Positions 51,901 to 63,930 of a stretch of 64,000 nucleotides of DNA are shown one piece after another. The notes below the pieces were generated by a model, which had not been told where the DNA came from, ran no database searches, and saw only the letters and a program-made list of their open reading frames with translations. The first letter of the stretch is position 1; each line of letters opens with the position of its first letter. Source of the DNA: Acholoe squamosa (lineage: Eukaryota > Annelida > Polychaeta > Phyllodocida > Polynoidae); assembly GCA_949317995.1 (NCBI GenBank), contig OX439040.1, positions 72,823,972 through 72,887,971 of the forward strand, read 5' to 3'. Both the position numbers and the translations under genes were made by a program.

Positions 51901-53814
51901 ACTCCTATGTCTATGTCAATTTTGATAACATTCGCGAAGGTATGTGTTTTTCTTCTCTTTTAATCATATGGGTATTGGAAAGAGAGTAGGAGGATGTTAA
52001 GGAGGTTGTCTTATTCTGCCTCTCTAACCCTTTGAGGGCTGCTGATGCATTAATGCATCATGCACATTGGTTGTCATGCTGCACCAATGAAGTGCTGGCG
52101 CGACTGCTCTCCAGAACTTTGTTGGAGCTTCATGCCAACCCTCCAGGGGTATATGTACATGTATCAACCCCGTATATAGGGTCGGTGATGCTCCAATCAA
52201 GTGTTGGACCTTGTTTAATGACAGGTATACATAAATCATACTGCGACCAAACTTCTCTTAGCAAATCACCTGGCTCTGACTTTAGTAACTTCTCATTTCT
52301 TTTCGTGTGTTACAAAATGTAATGTTTATGTGACCTGACTATTTGGTACATCCTATGAAATACTTCACATTAAATATCTGAAACAAACTAATAGTTGAAT
52401 GGCTTGAGTGCAGAACAACTTTTCCCTACAGCTATCCCCATCATTACTGATTTTTTTTTTAAACTGGAAAAAGGTGTTTAAAAAGTCACGCCAAATTGTC
52501 TCAACACCAGAACTTAAACACCTAAACATTCCAAGTGTTTAGGTGTTTAGCTTTGAAACACTTATCTCTCAAACACCTAAACAAGGAAGTGTTTAGCATT
52601 GAAACACTTGGTTAAACACCTCATAGTTAAACATGTTTAAAATTGAATGCATTTCGCCCTAAAGAAATATTTAGAAAAGTGGGACAAATAAGTGTTTAAC
52701 CAAGTGTTTAAGTTCTAAACACTGTTTTTTTTTCTCTAAACACTGTCTTTACAGTGCACAATCCATATCTTCGGCAGTTCCCGTCAGTAGAGCTACATTC
52801 CACTTATATGAAAAAAAATAATGTCTCTTTTTTCCTTTTTTCTTTTCTTTATTTAGGGCATGAACATAACTATGTTAAACTAGTGGAGGGTAAGAGCGTG
52901 GACCATCTCGGCACTGACTATGACTACGGGTCCATCATGCACTATGGTGCCTATGGTTTTGCTAAAGACAAAACTGTGCCAACACTTGTACCACTGGACT
53001 CCGAAGGTATCATCATTGGTCAGAGACTGGCCCTGAGCGACATTGACATCGAGAGGGTACAGATTCTATACGGCTGTAAAGATCCTGTAAGTATAGGTCC
53101 AGGCAACTAGAACTAGAATTATTTTTATGTTTAGGCATATATATTTTCTTCTGCTGCATTGATCTTTTATTTTTGTTCGAGAGAAAAGTTTTTGGATAAT
53201 TGGGATGCATCTACAAATGCGAGAACAACTCTTCAAAACACCAACATTTTGCCTTTTGGGATGAACTTATTTCTCTGAATTCTCACATTTGATTGTACAG
53301 TAGATGCATTTGAACATGCTGAATTGCCGAATTGCCAAATGCAAAAAAAAAATAAAATAAAAAAATAAAATAAAATAAAATAAAGAAAGATTGAATTTAC
53401 CAAACTTGTCAGTGGTGAATCTGTTATCCAAGTACTCAGAATAAAAAAAAAGGCACTAAAGCCCTCTCCCCCAGATTCCCCATTCTCTCTTTGCCATATA
53501 TAATTGCCAGTAGGGACAGTGTTTAAAAAAAAACAGGGATATCTCGGCAGGCCTCTCTGAAAGATGATCGGTGTTCTTCTGTGGTCTAATAGTTCAGTGG
53601 TTAGGATACTAATCTTTGAAGGCATGGGTCGTAAGTTTAATTCTTCCCATTGCCAAACAGGTTTGTTTAATGAGATGAATCTACTACAAAATGACCAGGA
53701 CCATGACGCTGTTTCCCAGCTACTTTGTTTCTTTTATTCGCTCTCTAACAAAAGTTTCCACTTTCCTTGCAGAGTGACTCGAAATATTTCAAGCACCTCG
53801 CTGGAAGGCTCTGA
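47777..53814 (+). CDS. Secreted astacin-family zinc metalloprotease, complete, 282 aa
   Basis: Exons: 47777-47845, 49614-49671, 50121-50164, 50457-50541, 51019-51160, 51761-51939, 52857-53086, 53773-53814 (TGA 53812-53814); introns are GT..AG and the sum is 283 codons. Residues 1-19 are a signal peptide (MRIVVFLLACVCLPALLQA), followed by a short acidic propeptide to about residue 61. The catalytic domain has HELLHALGFHHEHKRADRD: zinc ligands His162, His166, His172 and catalytic Glu163, with GFxHE as in astacins. The Met-turn is SIMHYG with Met220 and the zinc-proximal Tyr222. Structural cysteines include DCITF, CSSFIG and YGCKD, plus an extra pair (DCGG, MCLA). There is no CUB or EGF domain; the protein ends 13 residues after the domain (SDSKYFKHLAGRL). 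The usual propeptide FxGD zinc-switch motif is not visible. The substrate cannot be inferred; the family acts in digestion, development, hatching and matrix turnover. Confidence 0.95.
48708..49223. mobile_element. MITE with GGGACCATCCATTTATTACA termini
   Basis: In intron 1 of the astacin gene. Left GGGACCATCCATTTATTACA pairs with right TGTAATTAATGGATGGTCCC; CTAG/TAG flanks both ends. G runs and TGCGTACAT words are present on both arms (complementary ATGTACGCA). A long CT repeat sits between the arms. Confidence 0.75.
48927..48985. repeat. (CT)n microsatellite
   Basis: About 59 bp of CT repeat with one CCC interruption. Confidence 0.95.
50715..50865. repeat. Palindromic-word cluster (CCGTATGT/ACATACGG)
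   Basis: In intron 4 of the astacin gene. CTGTCCGTATGTTACATACG and GACATACGGACGGCCGTAT are strong short palindromes, with CACATGTCACA and CATATGTGACA words between. Confidence 0.6.
52036..52205. repeat. Diverged multi-hairpin MITE copy
   Basis: GCTGATGCATTAATGCATCA at the left is the terminal word of the 7.86-kb family; CACCAATGAAGTGCTGGC and a ATGCTCCAATCAAGTG word follow. In intron 6 of the astacin gene. Confidence 0.6.
52468..52746. repeat. Palindromic-word array (AAACACTTGG/AAGTGTTTAG)
   Basis: In intron 6 of the astacin gene. Around 15 occurrences of GTGTTTA or TAAACAC, alternating in orientation (CCAAGTGTTTAGGTGTTTAG, TTGAAACACTT, CTCTAAACACTG), spaced 5-20 bases. Confidence 0.7.
53338..53390. 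repeat. A-rich simple repeat (AAAAT)n
   Basis: A run with repeated AAAATA units in the last astacin intron. Confidence 0.9.
53578..53655 (+). other. tRNA-like sequence, probably a SINE head
   Basis: TAGTTCAGTGGTTAGGATAC is a good pol III A box/D-arm, and GTCGTAAGTTTAATTCTTCC at the right distance is a weak B box/T-arm. The anticodon arm does not pair well. In the last astacin intron. Confidence 0.5.
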
Positions 53815-53842
53815 TCACAACTGAGAAAAAACAATGTGCGAC

Positions 53843-53848
53843 AATAAA
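53843..53848 (+). terminator. Poly(A) signal of the astacin gene
   Basis: AATAAA 29 nt after the stop codon, the first one downstream; a second candidate lies near 54034. Confidence 0.7.
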
Positions 53849-54316
53849 TATATAGAAGCCACTGCATTGTAGTTGTCCATGTAACACATCTCTGTTTAAT
53901 GTTTCACATAAAAGTTGCATCTGGAGCTAGATGGTGAATATTAAGAAGATTAAAGCTGGTATTTTTGCAGGCTGGCCAGTTTATACAGATTAAAAGAAAT
54001 CGTTCATGGTGTTCTAGCACTGCTTAATTAAGCAATAAATGACTTGAATATTTGAGAAAATGGTTGAAAAAAAATTGCAAATTTTTCACATTTTACGCCC
54101 AATATCTCCTAGGATGATAGACCGACATAATTATGTGCATTTGCCATTTTTTGAGGCATCAGATGTTTCTATCAAATATGACAGGAATAATGAAGACGGG
54201 TGCTTTAAATTGTTTACTGTAACTCCCTAAAGCCGGGAGAGCTTCTAACTCACACTGTCTGCAGCTCACTCAAATGATTGATTCAAGCAGATGAGAGGTA
54301 ATGTAGTGAAGAATCC

Positions 54317-54322
54317 TTTATT
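54317..54322 (-). terminator. Poly(A) signal of the receptor gene
   Basis: TTTATT on the plus strand, AATAAA on the minus strand, about 410 nt beyond the receptor stop. It gives convergent 3' ends with the astacin gene. Confidence 0.55.
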
Positions 54323-54732
54323 GCACAGGAGAGGTACATACAGTTTAACAGTCTGACTCATAACAACCTTGACTAAGAGAGAACACCCATGTTTTATGTA
54401 TTACATCAATCTTGACCTTCACTGCATTAACCTTGATCTTAGATGATTCACATATAGAACTAGGACTGCATGGCAGCATGTTATGAATAGGAATGAGCTG
54501 TCATTCCCCTATTTTTGACTCACTCCTGAGAGGGCACATAAATAGTGCCTATTCAATACAGTAGCCAGTATTCAATACTTGCAGTTGACCGGGGAAAAAT
54601 TCAAAGTAGAGAAGTATAGGTCCCTAAATATAACAGCTAGCCTCAATAGAAAAGAGCAGACTCATGCAAAGATATGGCATATGTTATAGAGGCAAGGGTA
54701 TGATGATTATTTGTTTATCATCAGCTACCTGT

Positions 54733-57700
54733 TCATGTCAGGTAGACCAGCCACTTGCACATTGACGACACAAACAGTGCCGTAATTACCAGCAGGTTGA
54801 TGCACCATTTGGCTGTTAGTGTATCAATTGTCAGATTGTGGTATATCAGAATTAGCAGAACTAAAACAACCAGCCACAGGATAGATAATACAAGAGAAGA
54901 AACAAGGTTTTCGATGAAAGCTTTTAGTAAGTGGTCATCTTTATGCCCAGTCTTTGCTCTTTGTGTCGTAACATCCCTCACACCTACAACAGTACAAACT
55001 ACAATGGTTGCATTAAGTAGAATCAGGATAGATACCATAACCAGGGACCAGATCCATTCAGTGTCCTGCAACGGCACTATACAACCATAGTAATTGTCAC
55101 CGTATTCTACAGTTACTTTGGGAAGTGCTATATATGTGGTGGTACCGATCACTGCTAGGACCCAGCTGACAATGATGTTTATACAAGTCTTCTGTTTAGA
55201 AAGCTTTCCTGCATTGAAAGGATTAAGAATAGTGATGGTTTTCATAACAACCAAGCCAAATGATACAAAATTAGAACTAAGTGTTGGCATGAAAGCTGAC
55301 ATATGTATGACTTTACAAATTAAACTTTTCTGCCAATACCTCTCATGATTAACAAAGGCATCCTGGATATAGGCATCTGTGGATGACAGTGTAAGCAGGT
55401 GAATCATCATCAATATTAAACTGAAAATGTGATTGCTTCTGTTTAAAATATAATTGGATCGAGCTTCCTCAGAGGGATTCTTATGGTATGCAAAGAGGAG
55501 GAGACTAAGTTGTGACAAGATCAGTAACAATATCAAGATGAGTAAAATCCAAAAGGACACTCTCACAATATTATTTGGAAAAAGCCTTAGGCATCTGTAA
55601 AAACCTGTCCTTTTCTTGGAGTGACATCCCTTTTTTACCTGTGGTATGAAACAACACCATCTTTGGTCATTTATGTAGACATTTTCCAGGATGGGAATGA
55701 GCTGGAATGCATCCTTGATAATGTACACTAATGGATTTCCACACAAATCAAGTGATATAAGATTTCTCATACCTTGGAATGAATTTTTGTGTATTGCACT
55801 CACTTTTGCTGAATACAACCACAGGAATTTCAAATTTTTAAACTCCAGGTTTGAGTACTCAAATAAGGTTTCTAAATGCACATGGGACAAATCCACAGTT
55901 GTCAGAAATTGGAAATCTTGCTTGTGTGGAGAATACAGTGAAGATATTGGGTTATTTTTTAAGTTAAGTTCTTTTAAAAATGGAAGATGGCTAAGAGAGG
56001 AAAACCTGAGCTGTGATATCGTATTGCCTTTGGCAGAGAGAATAACAATGGTGCTGTTATGGGGAAACCAATGTTCATCAATTGTGGTGATGTTATTAAA
56101 CGAGATGTCGAGTATATACAGTTGATAAAACCCTAGCAATGAAAAATATTTCGATATAATATTATTTTCAGAAATATTAAGCACCTTGGCATATTCAATT
56201 TCTCTTGGTATTGATAGAAGTCCTTGGTTAATACATACAATGGTATAACCATTGCATAAACATAAATGTGGACATTCCTGTGAGTCACATAATTCTTCAT
56301 CATCGCCTGATGGACAATGCTTCACACCGTCACAAACATTTATCATATGAACACAAATTTCATCTAGACTGCATCTTAGAAGGTTTTTACATATCAGTTG
56401 GTTACATAATACTTCATCCTCCCCATGGGGACAGTCATCTTGACCATCACATACTGCATACATTGGTATGCAGAACTTGTGGGGACATTTGAATAGATGT
56501 GCTTCACATTGAAATTCCTGACACCTAACCAAGTTACCTCCATCAGTACAACTAGGCATAAACCTGTCAAACAAACACAGTTGTTCAACTGGAAACACCC
56601 ATTCATTTCTATTATTGCAGTGCAACATTAATTTATCATACGTATACTTTCTATCATCTCCATTCTTAAGGCTTGTGTCAATTGTTTTCATGCTGAGAAT
56701 ACCCTGCTGAATTGTGTCCACCTTGATAAAAGACTCATCATGGCAGTTCACACAGTCACAGAAAGTGTTCATCATCATAGATGATGGGATACACTGACCA
56801 TCTCCACATTGAAGATATAGGCTGTTACACTGATAAGATACACTTCTATTGTTAGAACCTGGACACCAACAAGTACAAGCTGCCTCATCTGACTCGTCAG
56901 GACAATCTGGTCTCCCATCACACCAGCGATGAGACAATATGAATGTGCCATCATGGCACTGGTGCAGATGTATCTTTACATTGCCCTGAAGTGGCTCCAT
57001 ATTGCAGATTAAAGGGTTGGGTATGCTATGGAATGCAGTAAACCCCCTGTGGGTTTTGTAGATTACTGCATCTTGTGCAATGTAGATATCATGAACAGGA
57101 ATGTCAACTTCATTAAACCTGAAGTTTTTAATTTTATCATTTATCAGATGAACTAATTTGCAGTCTATTTTAGGATAGGTACGTATTATATCTGGAAAAT
57201 AAACACTTGGAAATATTGTCTGGCACTGCAATGGCTCAGTTTGTAATGAGAATGTCCATCCCATGGGGCAGGTCTCTAAGATACCATTAAGATTTATGTT
57301 TCTCTGAGGTACCTTAGTATGTATTGGTACACAAATGAGGCTTACTAAAGGGTACTCCTTGTCACAAGGTACTGTGATCCAGGACACATTCAGTGTGTCT
57401 ATGAACACAGCCATTACACATGAGTAATGGCCCTTTCTGTTTGGCTGCTTCATCATTATCGCAGCTCTAATATCCTCATCATGGACCTCCTGTGTTGGTA
57501 CATCTCTCTGTCCACTGAGTAATGTCCTCACATTCTGCTTTTCTAATTGGATCAGTCTCTTCTCATAATATGTTTCTAGCTTGTGCCATTCATTTACAAA
57601 CACAGAGTCATTGGCAATAGAACTAAGGGATCCTCTCTGAAATTAAAGTTGTGGGTCATATTGGGCAAATACTGACATTCAAAAGACTAAAGCAGTGATT

Positions 57701-60152
57701 TATCAATAAAATCAAGGAAAGTCAGCATTGTGGCATTGAGAGCTTGTAGTTTGGCATTCTGGTCTGAGCTTAATGAAACGTACACCCATTTTTAAAAGTA
57801 TGGCATAGGCAGGAAGATGTAACATACCTCAGAGAATTTCAGTCCAAGAAATATTGGCAGAGTATGTAGATAAGGCAGATATTTGAATCTTTCATCAGGT
57901 ATAATCAATGTTTTATTTTGAGATAGACACTGTCTTAAGCCCTTATTCCAGGAAATATGAGACTTTGGATTTTTTAGTTCAGGTCTCTGCTTGGTAAAAG
58001 GTTCTATATTTGATGCTTTGATTATTAATGCACAGTACCCTACATAACCTTTCTTGTTGGGATTTCCTCTGATGGTGAGGGTAACATATGTTACCCTAAA
58101 GTATAGTGTTATGTTTGTCTGAGGTATATGTGTATATGAATACCAAACTGTATCCATATTGTCATAACTAAAATGTTCAATTGTTCTAAATTCAAATAAG
58201 TCAACAATGTATGCATTTAGACAGGCAATGTTTCCAGGGGAAAAAGTTAATATCAAGCCTGTAGGGTGTATGGTCATGTGGTAGATGTTGATTAGCAATC
58301 TTTCAACTCTTGGTAAAAGGAGCCTTTGAAATGACAGAAAATCCAAAAGATGAAATGATTTTTCAATGTCTGCTGGGCAAATAAAATCTATAGAGTCACA
58401 CCTAAAACAGGTATACCTTTCTGGGACAATTGGTTTTATGAGAATGACAAACCCAATGCTGTGTAGCAAAGAGCATTCATTCACTGTCCACTCAAGTTGG
58501 AATATCAAGGATGTGGTGTTAATTGCCACTTCCTTAGTTTCTCCTGAGATATTGAAAAAAGACTTATCATAAGAGTCAAATAATAAGAATTTCGCATTAC
58601 AGTCTAACAAAGTTGGAAATATTGTTTTTCTTTTTGGTGCAGCAACCCGGATAACCATTGTATGTCTAACCAGAACAAATAAATTTATCCTTTTAATGCA
58701 ACTTTGCCCACTGGATAATATACCTCCCCAAAATGTGAGTCCAGTCAAAGGGCGTAGACCAACCTTGAAATCTGCAACTTCATCAAGGTAAGGACAGAAT
58801 GCTTTTTTGAAAGGCATTTTTGGTTTTCTCAGGCTCATTGCAAAACTTAAATGTGACATATCTTGCACTGTTAAACAACCAAGATGAAAGGAGCCTGGAG
58901 GACTCACCATAAGGTTGAAATAGGTGGAGCTTTTTAATAATTCTGGAATTCTAGCTTGGCAAAAATGAATTCCTTCTGTTTCTCTACCAGCTGTTATAAT
59001 AGTCAGTCCACTAAAGGAGCACTCTTCAGTTTCATATCCACTGTAGTACAAACTGAGTATTTTAACTAGTTTTGGATTGAATCTAAAAACCTGATACTGA
59101 GTTGTATTACTACTGTAATTAACCATTCCGTTCCTGAGATATATTTTTTCTACATGCTTTAGCGTTATGACTATTTCATAAGGTTGAAAAGGGGAGCCTG
59201 AAATCATGATTATTCTGATATGCCTCATTACTGGTTTCCCTGTGAGAAGTGTACTATTGCAATATCCAACATATTTGTGAAAGAATAGAATTGGCATCAG
59301 CTCAGTCATACCATTATAAATGTAAATATAGCCCTCAAACTCTCCATGACATCTTACGAATATCACTAATTGGTAGGTATTTTCAACAGAAATGTCATAA
59401 GAGTGTATGAAATTCCCAGCATAAAGACATGTCATTGGTCCATGAACACTTTTTTTCTCCTTAAACCCAAGGGAACTAAAATGTTTCTGTTTGACATTGT
59501 TTGGACAATATAAGTTGCTTTTATCCAGAACACTATAGCTCATGGCAACAAAAGAAAAATCAATGGTATATGTGCAATCAAGAGTTAGTGTTGCATAGTT
59601 CCCAGATGTGTACTCACTCCAAGGTGGTTTTCTACCACAGTGTGTAATAACAGGATTTGAAGAATTATACATATCATGAAACTCGATCCTATTATATCTA
59701 CAGCCTTTTGAAAGGGGGAACACAAATTCATGCATTGTAATGTTTATGATGAAATGCTCATACACAGCTATCACCATGACCTGTTTAAAAATTCTATTCT
59801 GAGACATGAAAAGAAAGGCTCCACACTGATGTCGTAAAATAAATGTTCTGTTATGTGTGGATAGATTATTCAAAGAGGGATCAATAGACTCCCTCTCTAT
59901 ACATAGGTCGTATTTCCTTGTAGCTGTTTGCAATAATGTCATATAAGCATCAAAAGTTGTTGCGTAGATGTTCCTAGACAAAGTGTTGTCCAAAAGAGCA
60001 TCAATCAAAGAAATCCAGGATTTGTCCAATGTGGTATCATTCCTATGGATGCGGAGCCTATTCAGTGTTTCTGGGAGGAGGGATAAAGTTGAAACCCCAG
60101 CACACATATACACCAACCACACAGATACCACTATGCCGTAATACATATTCAT
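54733..60152 (-). CDS. Large LDLa-LRR-7TM receptor (GRL101/RXFP-like), complete, about 1742 aa, two exons
   Basis: Exon 1 is 60152 down to 57828 (775 codons) and exon 2 is 57636 down to 54733 (967 codons plus stop); the 191-bp intron has GT..AG ends (GAG|GTATGT, TTTCAG|AGAGGA) in phase 0. Residues 1-22 look like a signal peptide. Residues 23 to about 1000 have scattered Cys pairs but no domain I recognise. Then come LDLa repeats at about 1002-1029, 1045-1073 (degenerate), 1147-1186 and 1191-1225 with CDGxxDCPxxxDE calcium motifs, an LRR N-cap (CPHLCLCNGYTIVC, about 1230-1243), six to eight LRRs to about 1430, a Cys-rich hinge and a 7TM domain (about 1464-1740). The order LDLa-LRR-7TM is that of snail GRL101 and relaxin receptors. 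Expected class A switches are not seen: no Asp in TM2, VVMKTIT in place of E/DRY, no NPxxY, and no tail after TM7. Cysteines of TM3 (LICK) and loop 2 (YYGCIV) remain. Confidence 0.9.
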
Positions 60153-60159
60153 GGTGGTT

Positions 60160-61480
60160 AAAGGGTAAACTACATTCTAGTGTTAGAACATGAATTTATG
60201 TCCGATTCCTTCAGATGCCACTAGGACCGTAACAATTGTTTATAGATGGTTCAGAGCCTCCAAGCTATGTCGTATGTCACTGATCATTCTGAAGTAAGGA
60301 AACCAATGTTTTAGACAGATATACTGCACAGATCATTTCTTGAGGCATTTTTGGGCATCAGCAAGCAATGTGCGAAGCTCTAATTTGAAATGCCACTAAG
60401 AGACTGTGGGTGATGCTAAATGTTCATGTTTTCCAAGCTAGGGCTAAACAGGCTTGGAAAACATTGGCAAGCCTCCTCCGTAGGAGGAGTAAAAAACGTT
60501 GGCCGATCCTCCAACATTTTGGTAGAATATGCCATGCTGTAAGGTTAAGTGTAGAAAAGGCAATTTTTGCAAGGCAATAATGATTTGTGCAAAGAGGTTG
60601 ACCTATATAGTGGTAGACCTTGTGATTATCCAGGTATGTGTATGAATCCATTCAAAACAAACTTGTGTATGATGAGATATGCTGCATTTACTGTATCAAA
60701 TTTACTCCATACCCCTGTCCCACCTCCCCACCTGCACTAACCCCACTGTTGGAGACTTGTCAACACCTGCACTAATGTATTATCAGTGATCACTATGGCA
60801 ATCAGGAGATAAGAACACTCCCTTGGGGGCAGTGTCCACCAGTGGGAAGTTGTCCAACAGTGGTCTAGGCCCCCGTTGTCCAACAGTGGAGAGTTGTCCA
60901 ACAGTGGCTCAGGCTCCTCCACATACAGTGTTATTAGTGGAGATATGACCAACGTTTTTCTCCAGTCCACTGTTGGCATTGTTACCTTTTCCCAAGCCTG
61001 CTAAACCATGTTGTCACATACTGAATTCTCTTTCTGCATTATTAAAGCATATTTTCTTAAAGACAATTATTAATCATACATTTCTTAGTACTTCTGCATG
61101 TTGTTAGTGCGCTGTCACCTGCCTCAAAGGAGCTGACAGCACCGGCATGCCTTAAGCCACCGACAACTGCTCATAGGTCTGTTTGAAATGTTTGCAAACG
61201 TATTGGCTGTGACATTTTGAATTGATAACTGTACAGGCCACTTTCAGGATATAACAACTTTTATTGGGTAAATGAGGCACAGAGCCATATGTGCCATTTG
61301 CAACCATTAAATTACTACTGCCTATTTACCACATATCCAGTCAATACGAAAACTCGTCCGACATCGGCTTTTGCAGACAAAATTGCTGCTGGACCGACGG
61401 GAATTATCCTACTGCCAGACCGAATGTCTGACTGTAATCTCAGGACCTTCAGGTACATTTTGGTTTTTATGGCTTGCAAA
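60160..61480. other. 5' flank of the receptor gene; no other gene recognised
   Basis: No TATA box in good position is evident. A small tandem word GTTGTCCAACAGTGG occurs three times at about 60850-60910. A hairpin-rich stretch lies at 60425-60515. Confidence 0.4.
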
Positions 61481-61485
61481 TCAGA

Positions 61486-61700
61486 CCCTTAAACAAAAGG
61501 TGTTAATTTGGTTAGATTTTGAAGAGCTAAATGATTAAAATAGCAAGTTAATTCTTGCTTTCTCATTATTTCCTTCCTAACATAGATAACCTTGAGGTAT
61601 TTGGTCCTGCCAAAATTTATCTGGGCCTGAGGAATGATAAAATTTGCAGGACCGAATGGCTTTGGTGGGGAAAAGCTTTTTCGTATAGACTGCATATCAC
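61486..61700 (+). repeat. Dispersed repeat, copy 2
   Basis: Reverse-complement match to 29255-29460 in ALDH9A1 intron 4, including ATAGCAAGTTAATTCTTG and CTTTTTCGTATAGACTG. Confidence 0.6.
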
Positions 61701-63155
61701 TAATTTATTAATACGCATTACCACTAGGGAATTGCTACACTTATATATAATACTAACCTGTGTATCTGCAAACATAACAGAAGTCCGATTCATTTTATTA
61801 TGAATATTTCAGTCTTAAATGATAGATTATCAGAATAGGACAAAGTGAAAATTTACAACAGCCCACTTAAATGATACAACCTGGAATGGTATCTATATTC
61901 ACTTCAGGTTGAAGGATGGTTTTCAGGTTTTGCACACTCTCATTACCTTGCTAGGTATTGTTGCTTTACTTAACACAGAAATGCCCCAACAAAAGGCTTC
62001 TGGATTATATCTTTTTAAAACAATGATTTATTTTGCTATAGGGCGTTTCCCATACTGATTTGGCTAATAATGCTATTTGGTGTCTAGTTCCTCTAGCATG
62101 CCTACTACATGTGCAATCCAAAGATGCCCTACATGAAGCTAATGTATGTCATCGGCCGGGGCTCATTGGTCAAAAATTGAAACCTTGTCTCCTTGCTGTG
62201 CTAAATTGCCTTCTTCTGTTTATTTTGAGCAATTGGAATGCCACACCCACTGGCATTCATGACATATGTACAGCAGTCTATCATTGATTTAACCTAATAC
62301 CTAGCACATGGTTAAGTCTCTCGAAACGGAGTCCACATATTTCTATTCCCAACACATATAATTTCTGGATCAATTATCATATATTTCATGTTTTATAAAA
62401 AGCTAATGAAAACGAAATCAGACAAGGAAGAAAAGATTTATTTGGAATCTATAACGATAGAAACGTGCTGTTCAGCATACATGATTCCAAATGGCATACG
62501 ACGCTGTCCCAATAAAGGCTGTGGTATCTTGAAAGTCATGGCCTCTAGTTATCAATTCAAACTTTCATAGTCAATACCTTACTTTTTTAGTTATCTAAAT
62601 CAGTATGCTTCTGTGCTGATTTCGCAAATTGAATATTGGTACAAAGAAAATATCTGGCATTGTTCCTGATTGCAGTATTGGTCCTCATTGTGTGACCCCA
62701 GTTCATGAGACGTGACCATAATATGCTTATCAGGCACTTGATTTCTATGTTCTAAGGCACTGTTTTGAGTGCCTAAAGCAAATGCTGTAACACAATGTAC
62801 AATGCAGAATAGCCACACCTCTATGGCGCGCCCTGACATCTAGCGGATTCCATGATTTCTATCATAGTTATTGAACCCTTTTATTTTGTATAGGAAACAT
62901 GCGAATTATGATTTTCGCTAGGGGGCAGGTGTCATTTTGAATGAACCCACCCATGAACTTTAACTTGCTTGCTACCAAGCCTGTATATTACCATAGGATA
63001 TTTATTTCACCCCCCCCCATAGGGGAATGGAAACATTTTCGGCGTGTGTGCAGACATCGATCAACCCTGTTGTTAAAAAATGGCCAATCCCTAAAGTCGA
63101 GGTTATATGCTGGGGTACCTTATGTGCAGGAGGCTATGTTAGATTGAGGTAGAGA
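61700..63155. other. Intergenic, no gene recognised
   Basis: Short open frames up to about 80 residues without motifs. I see no clear repeat structure. Confidence 0.4.
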
Positions 63156-63157
63156 AT

Positions 63158-63303
63158 AAAATCCAAAAGGACAGTCTCATGATGTTAAGTGGAAAGAGCT
63201 TTAGGTATCCATGAAAAACCTTTTCTTGTTAGGAAGTGACATCCATATTTGCCTGTGGTTTTAAGCAACACACCTCTAGGCATCTATGTAGACATTTTTA
63301 AGT
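63158..63303 (-). pseudogene. Third, short remnant of the receptor gene (hinge to TM1)
   Basis: AATAAAATCCAAAAGGACAG to ATGTAGACATTTT matches receptor positions 55540-55690 in the same orientation, with substitutions and small indels. It covers the Cys-rich hinge and the start of TM1 only and contains stops. It ends where a small foldback element begins. Confidence 0.8.
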
Positions 63304-63310
63304 GAAGTGT

Positions 63311-63429
63311 AATAAATAGAGAGAACTAAACAACCGTGGTGTAGGAGGTGGCCGATCCACCACAAGACACCCCCCCGAGGGGTGGATCGGCCACCGAGGA
63401 CACCAGGGGAGTTTAGTTCTCTATTTATT
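63311..63429. mobile_element. Small foldback element (119 bp)
   Basis: AATAAATAGAGAGAACTAAA at the left pairs with TTTAGTTCTCTATTTATT at the right. Inside, GTGGCCGATCCACC and GGTGGATCGGCCAC form a second strong stem. Related GTGGATCGACCCAC words occur near 63550-63580. Confidence 0.75.
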
Positions 63430-63930
63430 TTATGTTTTTTAGAGGGTTTAAATAAGGAAAAATTAACAAAATCCATTACCGTAGTGCCCCGTACGAGAAG
63501 CGGTTCGCCATTTTGAATGTTTACATGCGCCCGGAACAAGGCTGCAGTGGTGGATCAGCCGCTGTGGTGGATCGACCCACGTTACGCCACTGTGGGTGTG
63601 GCGATTGGCCCTGCAATGCTATCTCAATGGGAAGAAGTTATTCACATAAAATAAACATGTTTATGTGGTATTGGCACTGGTGGTGGGCGCCACCCGGTCG
63701 GGTGGGACGTCATGCAAATTAGGATTAGGGACCTGTGCAGTGAGCAACCTTAAGTCATTTTTTTTTCAATTTCCAGTATGTGATGCTAATGGTAATCAGT
63801 AGCATCCCAGTAAACACAACTTCGTATATGGACGTATTTCTACATATTTTTACATTTTTCTACTACCAAAGAGCTACCCAAAAAAAAGAGGGGGAAAGAA
63901 GAAAAAAAAGAGAAAAAAGTTGGTAAAAGT

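Noticed and set aside
54755..55090. Plus-strand open frames over the receptor gene (for example 54755-55090 and 55691-56125)
   Set aside because: They are antisense shadows of the receptor coding exon.
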